Translations under genes and position numbers: made by a program
Shown: positions 55,944 through 64,000 of the stretch, piece after piece
Numbering within the stretch: position 1 is the stretch's first letter
Layout: each line of letters begins with the position of its first letter
NCBI GenBank assembly: GCA_001314865.1
Contig: LJZR01000030.1
Location: 1-64,000, forward strand
Origin: Phormidesmis priestleyi Ana
GTDB taxonomy: Bacteria > Cyanobacteriota > Cyanobacteriia > Phormidesmidales > Phormidesmidaceae
DNA length: 64,000 nucleotides
Reading direction: 5' to 3'
The notes under the pieces: model-generated
Seen by the model: only the letters and a program-made list of their open reading frames with translations
What the model was told of the DNA's origin: nothing
Databases searched by the model: none

Positions 55944-57572
55944 TTATAAATGCTTCGAATGAGAATATCGTTTTTGTTCTCTGAACATGGCAGCCATAAT
56001 TCTGGCAAAACCTAACCCATGAATACCATAAACAATACCAGCTGTTTTGAGGCCGCCCATCATAGCACCCATAACACCCGAAGTGCAGGTATCGCTTCCG
56101 GTCAAATAGAGATTTTTGATCGGTGTTCTAGCAGAGATCCAAGGTTGAAAAAAACGATTGGGAATATAGGGAACACCGTAAACACAGCCGCGATCTTTAC
56201 CGCCCAAATTTGCAAATGTGAGAGGAGTAGACAGTTCTGAATATTCAATGATATTGATGAGTTCAGGGTAGTGTTTTCCGATTAGGTCAAGGATAGATTG
56301 AGTAATGTTTTTCTTCAGTTCGAGATAGTCGGAACCTCGCTTTTTCCAAGCTTTATGCTGCCATTGCTGGAACATTTCATAGGTAGCCGTTGTTGTTATT
56401 TCTGCACTGTATCCCTTAGCTAGCGGATTTTTGAGATAGGAGAAAGAAATCAAACAAAAACCAGGGACATACGAATTATTTGAAGTCCCTAGAGTGCTAA
56501 TTTTTTCATGATCATAAGATGTAAAAATCCAATTATTTTCACCACAAAAGCCTAATTTTTCAGGATTGTCTTTTAGTCCTAAATATAAGGTTATCAGGCT
56601 ATTTCCGACGGGAAAAGATTGTATGGCTTTACGCTGCTGGAGAGGATAAGCTGGGGGAATGAGATGAAGGTAGGTTGGCTGAATACCAATGTTAGAAATG
56701 ACGATTGGCGCATGGTAGATTTCAGGTTCTGCTTTAGAATCAGCAAGGTATTTTACTTTTACACCCACTGCTTTGTTAGATTCAATTAAAATTTCGGTCA
56801 CTCGGCGTTGAGTCGCGATGACGCCACCCGATCGCTCAATGATAGGGATAATACTTTTTGCGATCGCCTCTCCCCCACCAACGGGATACCATGCCCCCTG
56901 AGCATAGTGCATCACAATTGTACTGGTCATCCCAAAGCAGCTTTGAGAGGGTGGCAACCCGTAGGTCGCAAATTGAGAAAACAGGAGTGCTTTGATCCGC
57001 TCATCTTGAAAGTTTTTGTTTAAGTAAGACCCAGTACTTTGAATCGCACTTCTACCTAAAATGCGACTAATCCATTTGACGGAAGGGATGAGCCAATTAG
57101 GACATAGGTCTATAAAACTGTAGGTAATAAACCAAAAGCTTGCCCATTTTGCATCCTTGAGATATCGCTTAATAGCAGCCTTTTCAGCCGGGAATTTTTG
57201 GATAAGATCAGCTTCAAACTGCTTAGGGCCAGCTTTTACATCAAAGGTGAGACCTGGATAAATAAATCGCTCAAATAGATCGGGTAACTTTTTCCACTGA
57301 AGTTTACCATCAGAAATATAGTTGAAGACAGTTCTACCCAACTCCCCCTCTCCCATTTCACCAATGTAATTGATGCCCACGTCCCAGTCGAAATGCTTTC
57401 CTCGACAAAAACTGTGGGTTAGCCCGCCTGGTGTAAAATGTTGCTCTAGAATGAGCACCTTCTTGCGGTACAGCTTTGAAAGAATTGCTGCAACTGTCAG
57501 ACCACCGATGCCCGAACCAATGATAATTGCGTCAAATTGGACTCGTGGATTGGACTGCTTCATAACTGGCAT
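55944..57572 (-). CDS. FAD oxidoreductase, retinol saturase/carotene isomerase-like (2)
   Basis: A 542-residue paralogue of the convergent protein. FDAIIIGSGIGGLTVAAILS near 13-32, LEQHFTPGGLTHSF, FDWDVGINYIGEMG, GAWYPVGGGEAIAKSI and NLYLTGSDTCTSGVMGA/MMGGLKTAG are all intact, so it looks active. The shared FERFIYP/FEKFIYP and LEQHF segments place the two in one subfamily, distinct from the plant-type CrtISO I know. Tail-to-tail arrangement of two such genes suggests an inverted duplication. Different double bonds or opposite reactions (saturase versus isomerase) are possible, and the sequence alone cannot decide. Confidence 0.8.
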   Translation of the reverse strand: MPVMKQSNPRVQFDAIIIGSGIGGLTVAAILSKLYRKKVLILEQHFTPGGLTHSFCRGKHFDWDVGINYIGEMGEGELGRTVFNYISDGKLQWKKLPDLFERFIYPGLTFDVKAGPKQFEADLIQKFPAEKAAIKRYLKDAKWASFWFITYSFIDLCPNWLIPSVKWISRILGRSAIQSTGSYLNKNFQDERIKALLFSQFATYGLPPSQSCFGMTSTIVMHYAQGAWYPVGGGEAIAKSIIPIIERSGGVIATQRRVTEILIESNKAVGVKVKYLADSKAEPEIYHAPIVISNIGIQPTYLHLIPPAYPLQQRKAIQSFPVGNSLITLYLGLKDNPEKLGFCGENNWIFTSYDHEKISTLGTSNNSYVPGFCLISFSYLKNPLAKGYSAEITTTATYEMFQQWQHKAWKKRGSDYLELKKNITQSILDLIGKHYPELINIIEYSELSTPLTFANLGGKDRGCVYGVPYIPNRFFQPWISARTPIKNLYLTGSDTCTSGVMGAMMGGLKTAGIVYGIHGLGFARIMAAMFREQKRYSHSKHL

Positions 57573-57751
57573 CTAAAATCATTGGGTATCAATTCAATTC
57601 AGAATACCCAATCACTTTGACAGAAAGGGGGTTAAGCCTCCTTTCTTAGAATCCCGTTATGCAGAACATTGATTCAGACAATAGGCGCTTCGAGCTGTTA
57701 GCTACCAACTGAGCCCCTGAAAGTTATGCTGATCTTGCTATTATAAAGCAG

Positions 57752-58522
57752 CTATAAAGTCGCCTTATCAATTTCCCATGTGCAGGTTTCATCTCCCATC
57801 GCCCGGCACTCAACTTGCTCAACTTTAAATTCTTTATCAGTCAACCAATGGAGAGATTCTTCCAGGGTTCCATTCCAGATCCAACAGATATAATCATTCG
57901 AAACTTTTCCGGCACAACAGGCACAGCTTTCGTCAATATAAGCCCACTTGTTACCTCGGTTTTCGATGGTGATATCGCTGGAATAACCGCTACCGGCATA
58001 AAGTTTCTTGACGTCGCTTTGCATGGACTCAAGCACCGTCTTAATTTGCATTGATGAGGGAAGTAGTTTGGCCGCTTTGCGAGCAGCGAAGTTGAAAAAC
58101 TTACCCTGCGTTTCTAGCGCAGGCTTTGCACCCAAGCGGCCTATCCGAATCACTTCTTGTTTCCCGACATATCCATAGGTACGAACAACCTCTGAACAAA
58201 TGTTGGCATGGTCTCCCACTGTCAGGTTTGAACTGAGGGTTGGGTTTGCCGGCGGGTAATTGTCGATTAATCTTTCTAAGTTGGTTTTAGATAAAATGCT
58301 TTCCAATGAGGCTGTGCCAATAACTTCCTCTATTGCAGCGAGTGTCCAGCGCATATAGGTCTCTGGAACAGGCCGATTTCTCGCGGCATCAAGCTGTTCT
58401 TTGTTTGATATTTTGAGTTGTTTGGGTGAATCTAAAGCTTGTGCTGCTAAATTACTGGAGTTATTCATGCCTTTTATAAATTCCGAAAAAATATCAACAA
58501 TATCTGTATGACTACAGTCCAT
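57752..58522 (-). CDS. V4R-domain protein
   Basis: A 256-residue soluble protein. The C-terminal part carries the V4R (4-vinyl reductase) signature: VKKLYAGSGYSSDITIENRG, CACCAG and VEQVECRAMGDETCTWEI, with Cys residues that could bind a metal. V4R domains occur in BchJ-type proteins and as small-molecule sensors in XylR/DmpR-type regulators. No DNA-binding or ATPase domain is present, so it may be a ligand-binding or reductase component. The first 110 residues are helical with no match I recognise. It lies 102 bp downstream of the RND pump gene in the same direction and may be co-transcribed with it. Confidence 0.72.
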   Translation of the reverse strand: MDCSHTDIVDIFSEFIKGMNNSSNLAAQALDSPKQLKISNKEQLDAARNRPVPETYMRWTLAAIEEVIGTASLESILSKTNLERLIDNYPPANPTLSSNLTVGDHANICSEVVRTYGYVGKQEVIRIGRLGAKPALETQGKFFNFAARKAAKLLPSSMQIKTVLESMQSDVKKLYAGSGYSSDITIENRGNKWAYIDESCACCAGKVSNDYICWIWNGTLEESLHWLTDKEFKVEQVECRAMGDETCTWEIDKATL

Positions 58523-58624
58523 ATCAGCTAGGGCATTGAATTGCTGATATATAGCTGATATATAACTGCCTTTATTAAGGTATTTTACCCCTCAATTCTA
58601 TTTATTGTTGTTATCAGTTTGTTG

Positions 58625-61600
58625 TCAGTTTGTTGTCAATTGTTGCCTTTGTTTTTTTGTTTTTCTAACACCCTTCTTTCGATTCCCCCATTGTGCAATC
58701 AAAATATAGGCAGCTGGAATAAAATAAAGGGCTAGCACCGTTGCCCCGCCTAAGCCACCGGCAATAGATATCGCCAGTGGTGGCCAAAACCCAGTTGGAT
58801 CAAACATTAAGGGAATAAATCCAATCATTGTGGTGACTGTCGTTGCAATAACGTGGCGTGTTGTCTTCATCACTACCTCAATCGTTGCTTTTGTATCGCC
58901 TATGCCTGCTTGTGGCTCATCTTGTAGCGCCGCTACCACCACAATAGAATCGTTGACTGACATTCCCATTAATCCCAATGTGCCTAAGATTGCGGTGAAT
59001 CCAAAAATGGAATTGAACACCCACAAGGACATAAATGCCAATCCGAAAGAACAACCTGCCACAACAGCAATGAGTCCGGAAAGTGCAAATGATTTCAATG
59101 ACAGCACCAAAGTCGCCAGAATTGCGAGGCTCAGCAACCCAATTGAAGCAATTAGGTTACCCACCGCACTACCTCTGGCATCGGCTTCGCCTCCATATTC
59201 AATCCGATAGTTGGCTGGCAGCTCAAAGTTTTTTTCTTCTAGCTGTTTTTTAAAGCGTCTAAGCACCGTGTCAGGTAGGGAGCCCGCTTGCAAAAATGCC
59301 TGCACATTATTGAAGCGCTGACCGTTGTAACGGTTAATGCTGGACAGATCGGGGACGAGATTAATATCCGCTACGGCGGAAAGTGGAATGGTTGTATTCC
59401 CAGTTGCTGTTGCTTGCGGAGAGAGCAAATCAATCGAGGAAATGGCAGAGAGGTCACCCCGGTCTGTATCGCCTACCCGGACACGCACCGGAATATCTTC
59501 GGTATCTTCTAACAGAGATCCGCCCACGGAGCCGTTAAGTGTGACATTGAGCTGATTAGCGATCGCTTCATTGTCTAAACCTGCTCGTCTAGCTGCTACC
59601 TCATCGACCGACAACGATAGCTTGGGCCGAACTTCAGCCATGGCTGCTCGCGTGTGAATGACGTTTGGAATTTGAGCCAGTTCCTGCCGCAGCTGATTAC
59701 CAATTTCTCTTAACTGTACAATGTCTGAACCGTATAAACGTAGCTCAATGGGCGCATCCACGGGTGGCCCTTGTTCTAACTGCCTGACTAGAACCTGGGC
59801 TTGCGGAAAAGACGTATCTAGCTGCTGTTGAAGCGTTTGAATCGTGTCGCGTAAATTACCTGTTCTCTTGAGTTGAACAATGCCTTGGGCATATTCAGCC
59901 GCGTTTTCTCTGCCCGAAATCACGTTGTAGAAAAAAGATGGCGCACTTTCCCCTAAAAACCAATGTACATCTGCAACATCTGGATTTTGAAGAATCAGTT
60001 CTCGTGCCGACATGACTTGATTCGTGGTCAAGGCGATCGCACTCTGAGCCGGTAGCTCAAATTCTATTTGAAACTGATCGCGATTGGTGGGCGGAAAAAA
60101 CTGTTGCGGCAAAGTGGCAAACAGTGCAAATCCCATAACGGGCAAAATCATTGAAACTCCAATGGTCAGCCACGGATGACGAAACGCCGACCTCAAACTG
60201 CTGATATAGGCAGATCTCAAGGTGCTATTGGAGAAACCGTCTTTCCACCAGCGAGGCGTGGTCGTTTGGTCTGGCCAACGGCGATGCACCAGACCCATTA
60301 CAGCAGACACAACCGTAAGAGAGAGAACCAGCGAACACAATAAGGCCAAGATGACCGTCGTTCCAATCGTTCCGATGAACTCTCCGGTTCCGCCCGGAGA
60401 AGTTGCAATTGGCACGAAAGCGATCACAGTTGTCAGTGTAGAGGCAGTCAAAGGCACCAGTAAGTACTTGACCGTTTTGCTAACAGCTTGTGATGGATGA
60501 TCGCCTGCCTTGAGGCGAATATGCATCTCATCTGCTACTACAATTGCGTTATCAATCAGCAGCCCTAATGAAATGATCAATCCTGTCACAGAAATTTGGT
60601 GAAGGGGAATGCCCATTGTCTTCATGCAGCCGAACACTACCAACACCGTTAGCGGTAACGCTGAGCCAACAATTAGAGCTGAGCGCCAGCCCAAGATGAC
60701 AAAAGAAACCAGCACGACTAGCAGCGAACTGGTTAACAAATTAGTCAGCACACCATTGAGCCGCTGCTGTACATATTGGCTTTGATCGAGTACGACGACT
60801 AGACCCAAGCCATCTGAAAGATCAGCTTTAAAGTCGTCCAGCACTCGTCGCGCGTTTGTGGCCCACTCATCTACCCGAAAGTTCGATTCCACCTGAGCAG
60901 CCAACACAATGGCTGGCTGCCCACTTACTAATGCTAGCTCCTGAGCCGGGTTGCGCACGGTTTTCTGCACCGTGGCAATACTGTCGAGCTGGCTGATTTG
61001 GCCGTCTGCCCCTACTCGAATCGGAATCCGTCGCACCCGCTCCAAAGAAGACAGATTACTATCGACCTCTAGCAGCAGCTCTTCGCGGCTACTTTGAAAG
61101 TTACCCGCAGACACCTTCGCATCGCTGGCCTGAATTTGAGCAGCGAGGGACTGAGCGGTTAGGCCTAGTCTAGCAGCAGCAGCTTGATCTAACTGTACCT
61201 GAATCTCTTCGTTAGAACGCCCAAAAAGACTCACTTTATCGGTACCAGGAATCGCGTTTAGCTGATCTTCTAGTCCTTCTGCAATGCGCTGTAGCAACGT
61301 GTAGTTCGGCTCGCTGTCAAGTTCCCAGGTGAGTCCTACAATCAGTGCATTGGCTGCGACTTCAATATCCTCATAGCGAGGGTCTTGAGCGCCAGCAGGT
61401 AAGGTTGGAGTGACATCTTCTAGCTCGCTTCGGATTTTAGCCCAAACTGGCTCAACATCTTCAACCGTGTCTTTGATGAAGATAGTGACAATAGAAATAT
61501 CTGAGCTGGAGGAGGATTCAATACTGTCAATCTCTTCAATATCAGAAAATTCTTCTTCAATTCTGTCTGTTACTAGAGATTCTACGCGCTCGGCACTCGC

Positions 61601-61753
61601 ACCAGGAAAAATTGTTGTGACATTGGAAGCTCGCTGAACAATTAAAGGGTCTTCTAAACGCGGCAATGTAAAAAAAGACGAAATTCCCCAAACCAAAATA
61701 AGAGCTAGGGTTAAAAACAGCAGTTGCCGATTGCGATAGAACAGATTAAACAT
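58625..61753 (-). CDS. RND-family efflux transporter
   Basis: About 1042 residues, AcrB/MdtB type. ATG 61753 (MFNLFYRNRQLLFLTLALI) is preferred, because RND proteins begin this way; an earlier ATG at 61795 adds 14 residues. There are twelve predicted membrane helices in two halves. Motifs include FPGASAERVESLVTDRIEEE, the TM4-type segment GLLIDNAIVVADEM (with the Asp used in proton relay) and GLMGMSVNDSIVVVAA in the second half, plus large periplasmic loops. It should export a lipophilic compound across the envelope with the HlyD-like adaptor upstream. No TolC-type outer-membrane channel is in the window. A strong intrinsic terminator precedes it. The neighbouring biosynthetic genes suggest the product is its cargo (inference). 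Confidence 0.85.
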   Translation of the reverse strand: MFNLFYRNRQLLFLTLALILVWGISSFFTLPRLEDPLIVQRASNVTTIFPGASAERVESLVTDRIEEEFSDIEEIDSIESSSSSDISIVTIFIKDTVEDVEPVWAKIRSELEDVTPTLPAGAQDPRYEDIEVAANALIVGLTWELDSEPNYTLLQRIAEGLEDQLNAIPGTDKVSLFGRSNEEIQVQLDQAAAARLGLTAQSLAAQIQASDAKVSAGNFQSSREELLLEVDSNLSSLERVRRIPIRVGADGQISQLDSIATVQKTVRNPAQELALVSGQPAIVLAAQVESNFRVDEWATNARRVLDDFKADLSDGLGLVVVLDQSQYVQQRLNGVLTNLLTSSLLVVLVSFVILGWRSALIVGSALPLTVLVVFGCMKTMGIPLHQISVTGLIISLGLLIDNAIVVADEMHIRLKAGDHPSQAVSKTVKYLLVPLTASTLTTVIAFVPIATSPGGTGEFIGTIGTTVILALLCSLVLSLTVVSAVMGLVHRRWPDQTTTPRWWKDGFSNSTLRSAYISSLRSAFRHPWLTIGVSMILPVMGFALFATLPQQFFPPTNRDQFQIEFELPAQSAIALTTNQVMSARELILQNPDVADVHWFLGESAPSFFYNVISGRENAAEYAQGIVQLKRTGNLRDTIQTLQQQLDTSFPQAQVLVRQLEQGPPVDAPIELRLYGSDIVQLREIGNQLRQELAQIPNVIHTRAAMAEVRPKLSLSVDEVAARRAGLDNEAIANQLNVTLNGSVGGSLLEDTEDIPVRVRVGDTDRGDLSAISSIDLLSPQATATGNTTIPLSAVADINLVPDLSSINRYNGQRFNNVQAFLQAGSLPDTVLRRFKKQLEEKNFELPANYRIEYGGEADARGSAVGNLIASIGLLSLAILATLVLSLKSFALSGLIAVVAGCSFGLAFMSLWVFNSIFGFTAILGTLGLMGMSVNDSIVVVAALQDEPQAGIGDTKATIEVVMKTTRHVIATTVTTMIGFIPLMFDPTGFWPPLAISIAGGLGGATVLALYFIPAAYILIAQWGNRKKGVRKTKKQRQQLTTN

Positions 61754-61820
61754 AACGTTGTGCGTAATGGTTCTCTTAAAACAGACCCACCGCATCGCGT
61801 AGTGTGCCCGTTAAGAGGTA

Positions 61821-61858
61821 AAAAAACGGCTTCCAAAAGATTGCTCGCTTTGGAAGCC
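61821..61858 (-). terminator. Intrinsic terminator upstream of the RND gene
   Basis: On the minus strand a 10-bp perfect stem (61849-61858 with 61828-61837, GGCTTCCAAA/TTTGGAAGCC) is followed by GTTTTTT. It lies about 236 bases after the adaptor stop and just before the RND start. It could end the adaptor transcript or act as an attenuator for the pump. Confidence 0.82.
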
Positions 61859-62094
61859 TCAACAAATGACTGGGCAATCTGATTTTGCTTGAGGTAAGAC
61901 TTGAGGTAAGAAATATCGCTCGAACTTATTGCCTGCGGTTAGAACAATTTAAGCTGTTACCAACGCTATTTCTTTTTCGAGGTGTCTTCTGAAGCAGCAT
62001 TAGTCAGACATTAGTGACACGTTAGGGCTAATGTTGTTGAGGCTAATGGAATAGGGCGTAGGCGATTGAGTGACATGAGCCTAAAAATTGAACA

Positions 62095-63684
62095 TCACGA
62101 GCCTGGGCTGGAGAGATTCTCAGGTTTTACCAATTGGCCAGGGACAACGCGATGGGTTCCATTCACAATGGCAACGTCACCCGACTGCACCAATCCCCGA
62201 ACAAACGCGCGATCGCCTTCGCTATAGAGCACCTCTACATCTCGGCGTGCGACCTGAAACGCCCCTCCATTGTCGGTTTGTTCTGAGAGCACATACACCG
62301 ACCATAGTCCGCGATCGCTGGCCACTAACGCTGTATTTGGCAACCAGTAACCTTCTTCCGCTTGACGTTCATTGACTTGCAAACGAGCCGTTGCCCCAAT
62401 AGATTGCTCATTTGAAAAAGAGGAGTCGTCAATTTCCAACACCATCGTGACTGTTTGGCTGGCCTCATCTACCTCAGGCAACCGTGCTGTTACTTTGGCT
62501 GAATAGGTGCGCCTGCCCACCATGACAGACTGCCGAGACCCCACTCTCAACTGCTGAGCCAGCTCTTCTGGTACTCCAATACGGGCTTCGAGAATACCAT
62601 TTTCGACGAGTCTCATGACTTTTTGACCGCTGCCTGCGACCGTACCTTCATCGATTGTTCGCTCAGCAACTGTTCCCGAAAAAGGGGCATAAAGGACGCT
62701 CTTACTGATCGAAATATCAACAGCATCAATACGAGCATCAATTTGATCGATTTGGGCGAGCTGAGCAGAAATTTGTTCTTGTCGGGTGCCATTGAGTAGT
62801 TCTTCAAGTCGGCTTCTGGCTTGCTGAAGGCGATCGGCGATCGCATTAGCACCAAACTGTCGCTCATCAAACTCTTCCCGAGAAATCGCACCCTTTTCGT
62901 ACAGGGCCGCCCGCCGTGCTGCCTGCAACTGAGCCAGTTCGAGCTGATTGCTCAAGTCGCTAACCGCCGCCTCTGCCACCGCAATATCTTCCTGACGCGG
63001 CCCTACTTCTAATTCTTGCAACTGAGCCTGTAACTGACGTCTCTGCGCTTCTAACTGTTGCCGCTGCGCCAACAAATCGCGTGTGTCGAGCACAGCCAGA
63101 GACGCACCTGCCGCAACCGTATCGCCCTCTTCTACCAAAAGATCTATAACCGTACCCGCAAGCTCAAAGCCCAAATCGCTGCTACGACGGGCCACTATCT
63201 CACCGCTATAGGTTCTAGATACCTCGTAGCTACTCTCACCTTCCAAGGCCATGGTCTCGACTGGGAGCACTTGTGGTGCTAATTGCGTGTTCCCCTCCGA
63301 GCTTCCTGCGAGCCAAACTGTTGGCGCTACAGCGGCAACTGCTATCAGGGTTAATGGCAAGCCTATCATCGGCAGATTCACTTGAGGCAAGTTTATCTGG
63401 GGCAAGCTCACCTGGGGCAAGTTCATCTGGGGCAAACTTACCTGAGGCAAGTTTACTTGGGATAAACTCACCTGGGGCAAGTGAGCTAAGGGTAAATTCA
63501 TTTGGGGTAAATCACCCCCTTCTTTGACACGTTTGCGATAGATATCGCCCATAATGAGCAGCGTTACCATTTTCGCTGGCATCTCTTTAACCCACCTTGA
63601 TACGCGACAACGGGAAGGAGGATAAAGATCTGCCCTGCTCAAATCCGCTAGGCTCAAGTCTATAAGGGCATCAACATGTGTCAT
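62095..63684 (-). CDS. RND periplasmic adaptor (HlyD/membrane-fusion protein)
   Basis: About 529 residues. The start is ATG 63684; TTG 63690 and internal ATGs near 63582-63552 are alternatives. A membrane helix (LPLTLIAVAAVAPTVWLAG) at about 109-127 anchors it. The biotinyl-lipoyl-like halves lie around 155-205 (GTVIDLLVEEGDTVAAGASLA) and 320-350. The coiled-coil hairpin (QRQQLEAQRRQLQAQLQELE, then LQQARSRLEELLNGTRQEQI) is between them, followed by a beta-barrel domain. The 60-odd residues before the helix are LPQxNLPQxSL repeats encoded by 15-bp DNA repeats, which is not normal for the family and probably cytoplasmic. It is the first gene of the efflux operon and is transcribed divergently from the PadR-type regulator gene 92 bp away. 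Confidence 0.83.
   Translation of the reverse strand: MTHVDALIDLSLADLSRADLYPPSRCRVSRWVKEMPAKMVTLLIMGDIYRKRVKEGGDLPQMNLPLAHLPQVSLSQVNLPQVSLPQMNLPQVSLPQINLPQVNLPMIGLPLTLIAVAAVAPTVWLAGSSEGNTQLAPQVLPVETMALEGESSYEVSRTYSGEIVARRSSDLGFELAGTVIDLLVEEGDTVAAGASLAVLDTRDLLAQRQQLEAQRRQLQAQLQELEVGPRQEDIAVAEAAVSDLSNQLELAQLQAARRAALYEKGAISREEFDERQFGANAIADRLQQARSRLEELLNGTRQEQISAQLAQIDQIDARIDAVDISISKSVLYAPFSGTVAERTIDEGTVAGSGQKVMRLVENGILEARIGVPEELAQQLRVGSRQSVMVGRRTYSAKVTARLPEVDEASQTVTMVLEIDDSSFSNEQSIGATARLQVNERQAEEGYWLPNTALVASDRGLWSVYVLSEQTDNGGAFQVARRDVEVLYSEGDRAFVRGLVQSGDVAIVNGTHRVVPGQLVKPENLSSPGS
63366..63510. repeat. 15-bp tandem repeat in adaptor N-terminus
   Basis: About nine units of the GGCAAGTTCATCTGG type encode the LPQ-x-NLPQ-x-SL repeats at residues about 60-107 of the adaptor. 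Confidence 0.9.
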
Positions 63685-63781
63685 AATCAATTAGTTGATA
63701 TTCAACTTGTTTTACAAAGCTTATGTCTAGATACTATACTCAACATGTTGTATATGTCAATAAGTATTTAGTTGATTTTCA
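63685..63781. promoter_or_regulatory. Divergent promoter with candidate PadR operators
   Basis: The short region between the divergent adaptor and regulator genes holds three related dyads. GTTGA-TAT-TCAAC is at 63694-63706, next to the adaptor start. The perfect palindrome CAACATGTTG is at 63741-63750. GTTGA-TTT-TCAA is at 63771-63782, touching the regulator start. This is the layout expected for a regulator that controls both itself and the pump. Confidence 0.6.
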
Positions 63782-64000
63782 ATGGCCCTCGCACATACGA
63801 TTTTAGCCCTGCTCGCCAAGCATCCTGAGAGTGGATACGACATTAGCAAGCACTTTGACGAGGGCTTAAGCTGTTATTGGAAAGCGACCCAGCAACAGGT
63901 ATACCGGGAGCTTGGCAAAATGACGAAAGCTCATTGGGTGACTTTTGAGACTATTCCCCAAGTTGGCAAACCGGATAAAAAGATTTATCGAATCACTGAG
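63782..64000 (+). CDS. PadR-family transcriptional regulator (partial, 3' end outside)
   Basis: The first 73 residues are present and the frame runs off the window. The winged-helix pattern ILALLAKHPESGYDISKHF, then WKATQQQVYRELGKM and the wing GKPDKKIYRIT, is the PadR N-terminal DNA-binding domain. PadR repressors usually respond to phenolic or lipophilic effectors and commonly control efflux pumps. Its divergent position beside the adaptor-RND operon supports that role. The C-terminal effector and dimer domain is not visible. Confidence 0.85.
   Translation, partial: MALAHTILALLAKHPESGYDISKHFDEGLSCYWKATQQQVYRELGKMTKAHWVTFETIPQVGKPDKKIYRITE

Noticed and set aside
54190-57572. Carotenoid biosynthesis locus
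   Set aside because: Only two superfamily members are present. No phytoene synthase, desaturase, cyclase or ketolase gene is near.

Overview
The window reads as chromosomal DNA of a cyanobacterium. The HIP1 octamer GCGATCGC recurs in genes and spacers across all 64 kb. Several gene families are ones best known from cyanobacteria: AAA-like/CHASE2 proteins, a haemagglutinin-CHAT-DUF928 operon, a HELGH metalloprotease with calcium-binding repeats, and a fatty acyl-AMP ligase beside polyketide synthases. No heterocyst gene, tRNA, rRNA, CRISPR array or transposase was found. The species cannot be named from this sequence; a Leptolyngbya-like filamentous lineage is only a guess.

Left part (1-21 kb). 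An AtzE-type amidase follows a broken AtzG-like partner, then a small DUF202 membrane protein. Two AAA-like ATPases follow, one with an HTH-type N-terminus and one carrying CHASE2. Facing them on the minus strand are two paralogous secreted-type metalloproteases, a haemagglutinin-like exoprotein, a TPR-CHAT protease-like protein and a DUF928 protein. The haemagglutinin and CHAT genes are coupled by an ATGA overlap. A 1.6-kb AT-rich desert (19.7-21.3 kb) separates this block from the next.

Right part (21-64 kb) looks like one specialised-metabolite region. It holds a fatty acyl-AMP ligase, three tandem flavin-dependent halogenase-like proteins and an iterative PKS split in two. The PKS halves are KS-AT and ACP-ACP-KR-DH-PPTase-double hot-dog thioesterase, and the motifs match enediyne-type (PKSE) polyene synthases. 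On the opposite strand are a second, reducing PKS (KS-AT-DH-degenerate ER-KR-ACP), an alpha-oxoamine synthase, a MECR-like enoyl reductase (probably the trans-acting ER), a metallo-beta-lactamase-fold hydrolase and two polyene-type FAD oxidoreductases (retinol saturase/carotene isomerase-like). A V4R protein, an RND pump with its adaptor, and a divergent PadR-type regulator close the region. Canonical enediyne accessory genes (E3/E4/E5) are absent from the window.

My inference is that the PKSE half makes a polyene and the halogenases chlorinate it or the second chain. The reducing PKS plus oxoamine synthase would make a sphingoid-like amino-ketone chain. The FAD oxidoreductases would tailor double bonds and the RND pump would export the product under PadR control. 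This combination is the best candidate for an undescribed system here. A second theme is a striking number of perfect 13-15-bp tandem repeats, in genes and in spacers alike.
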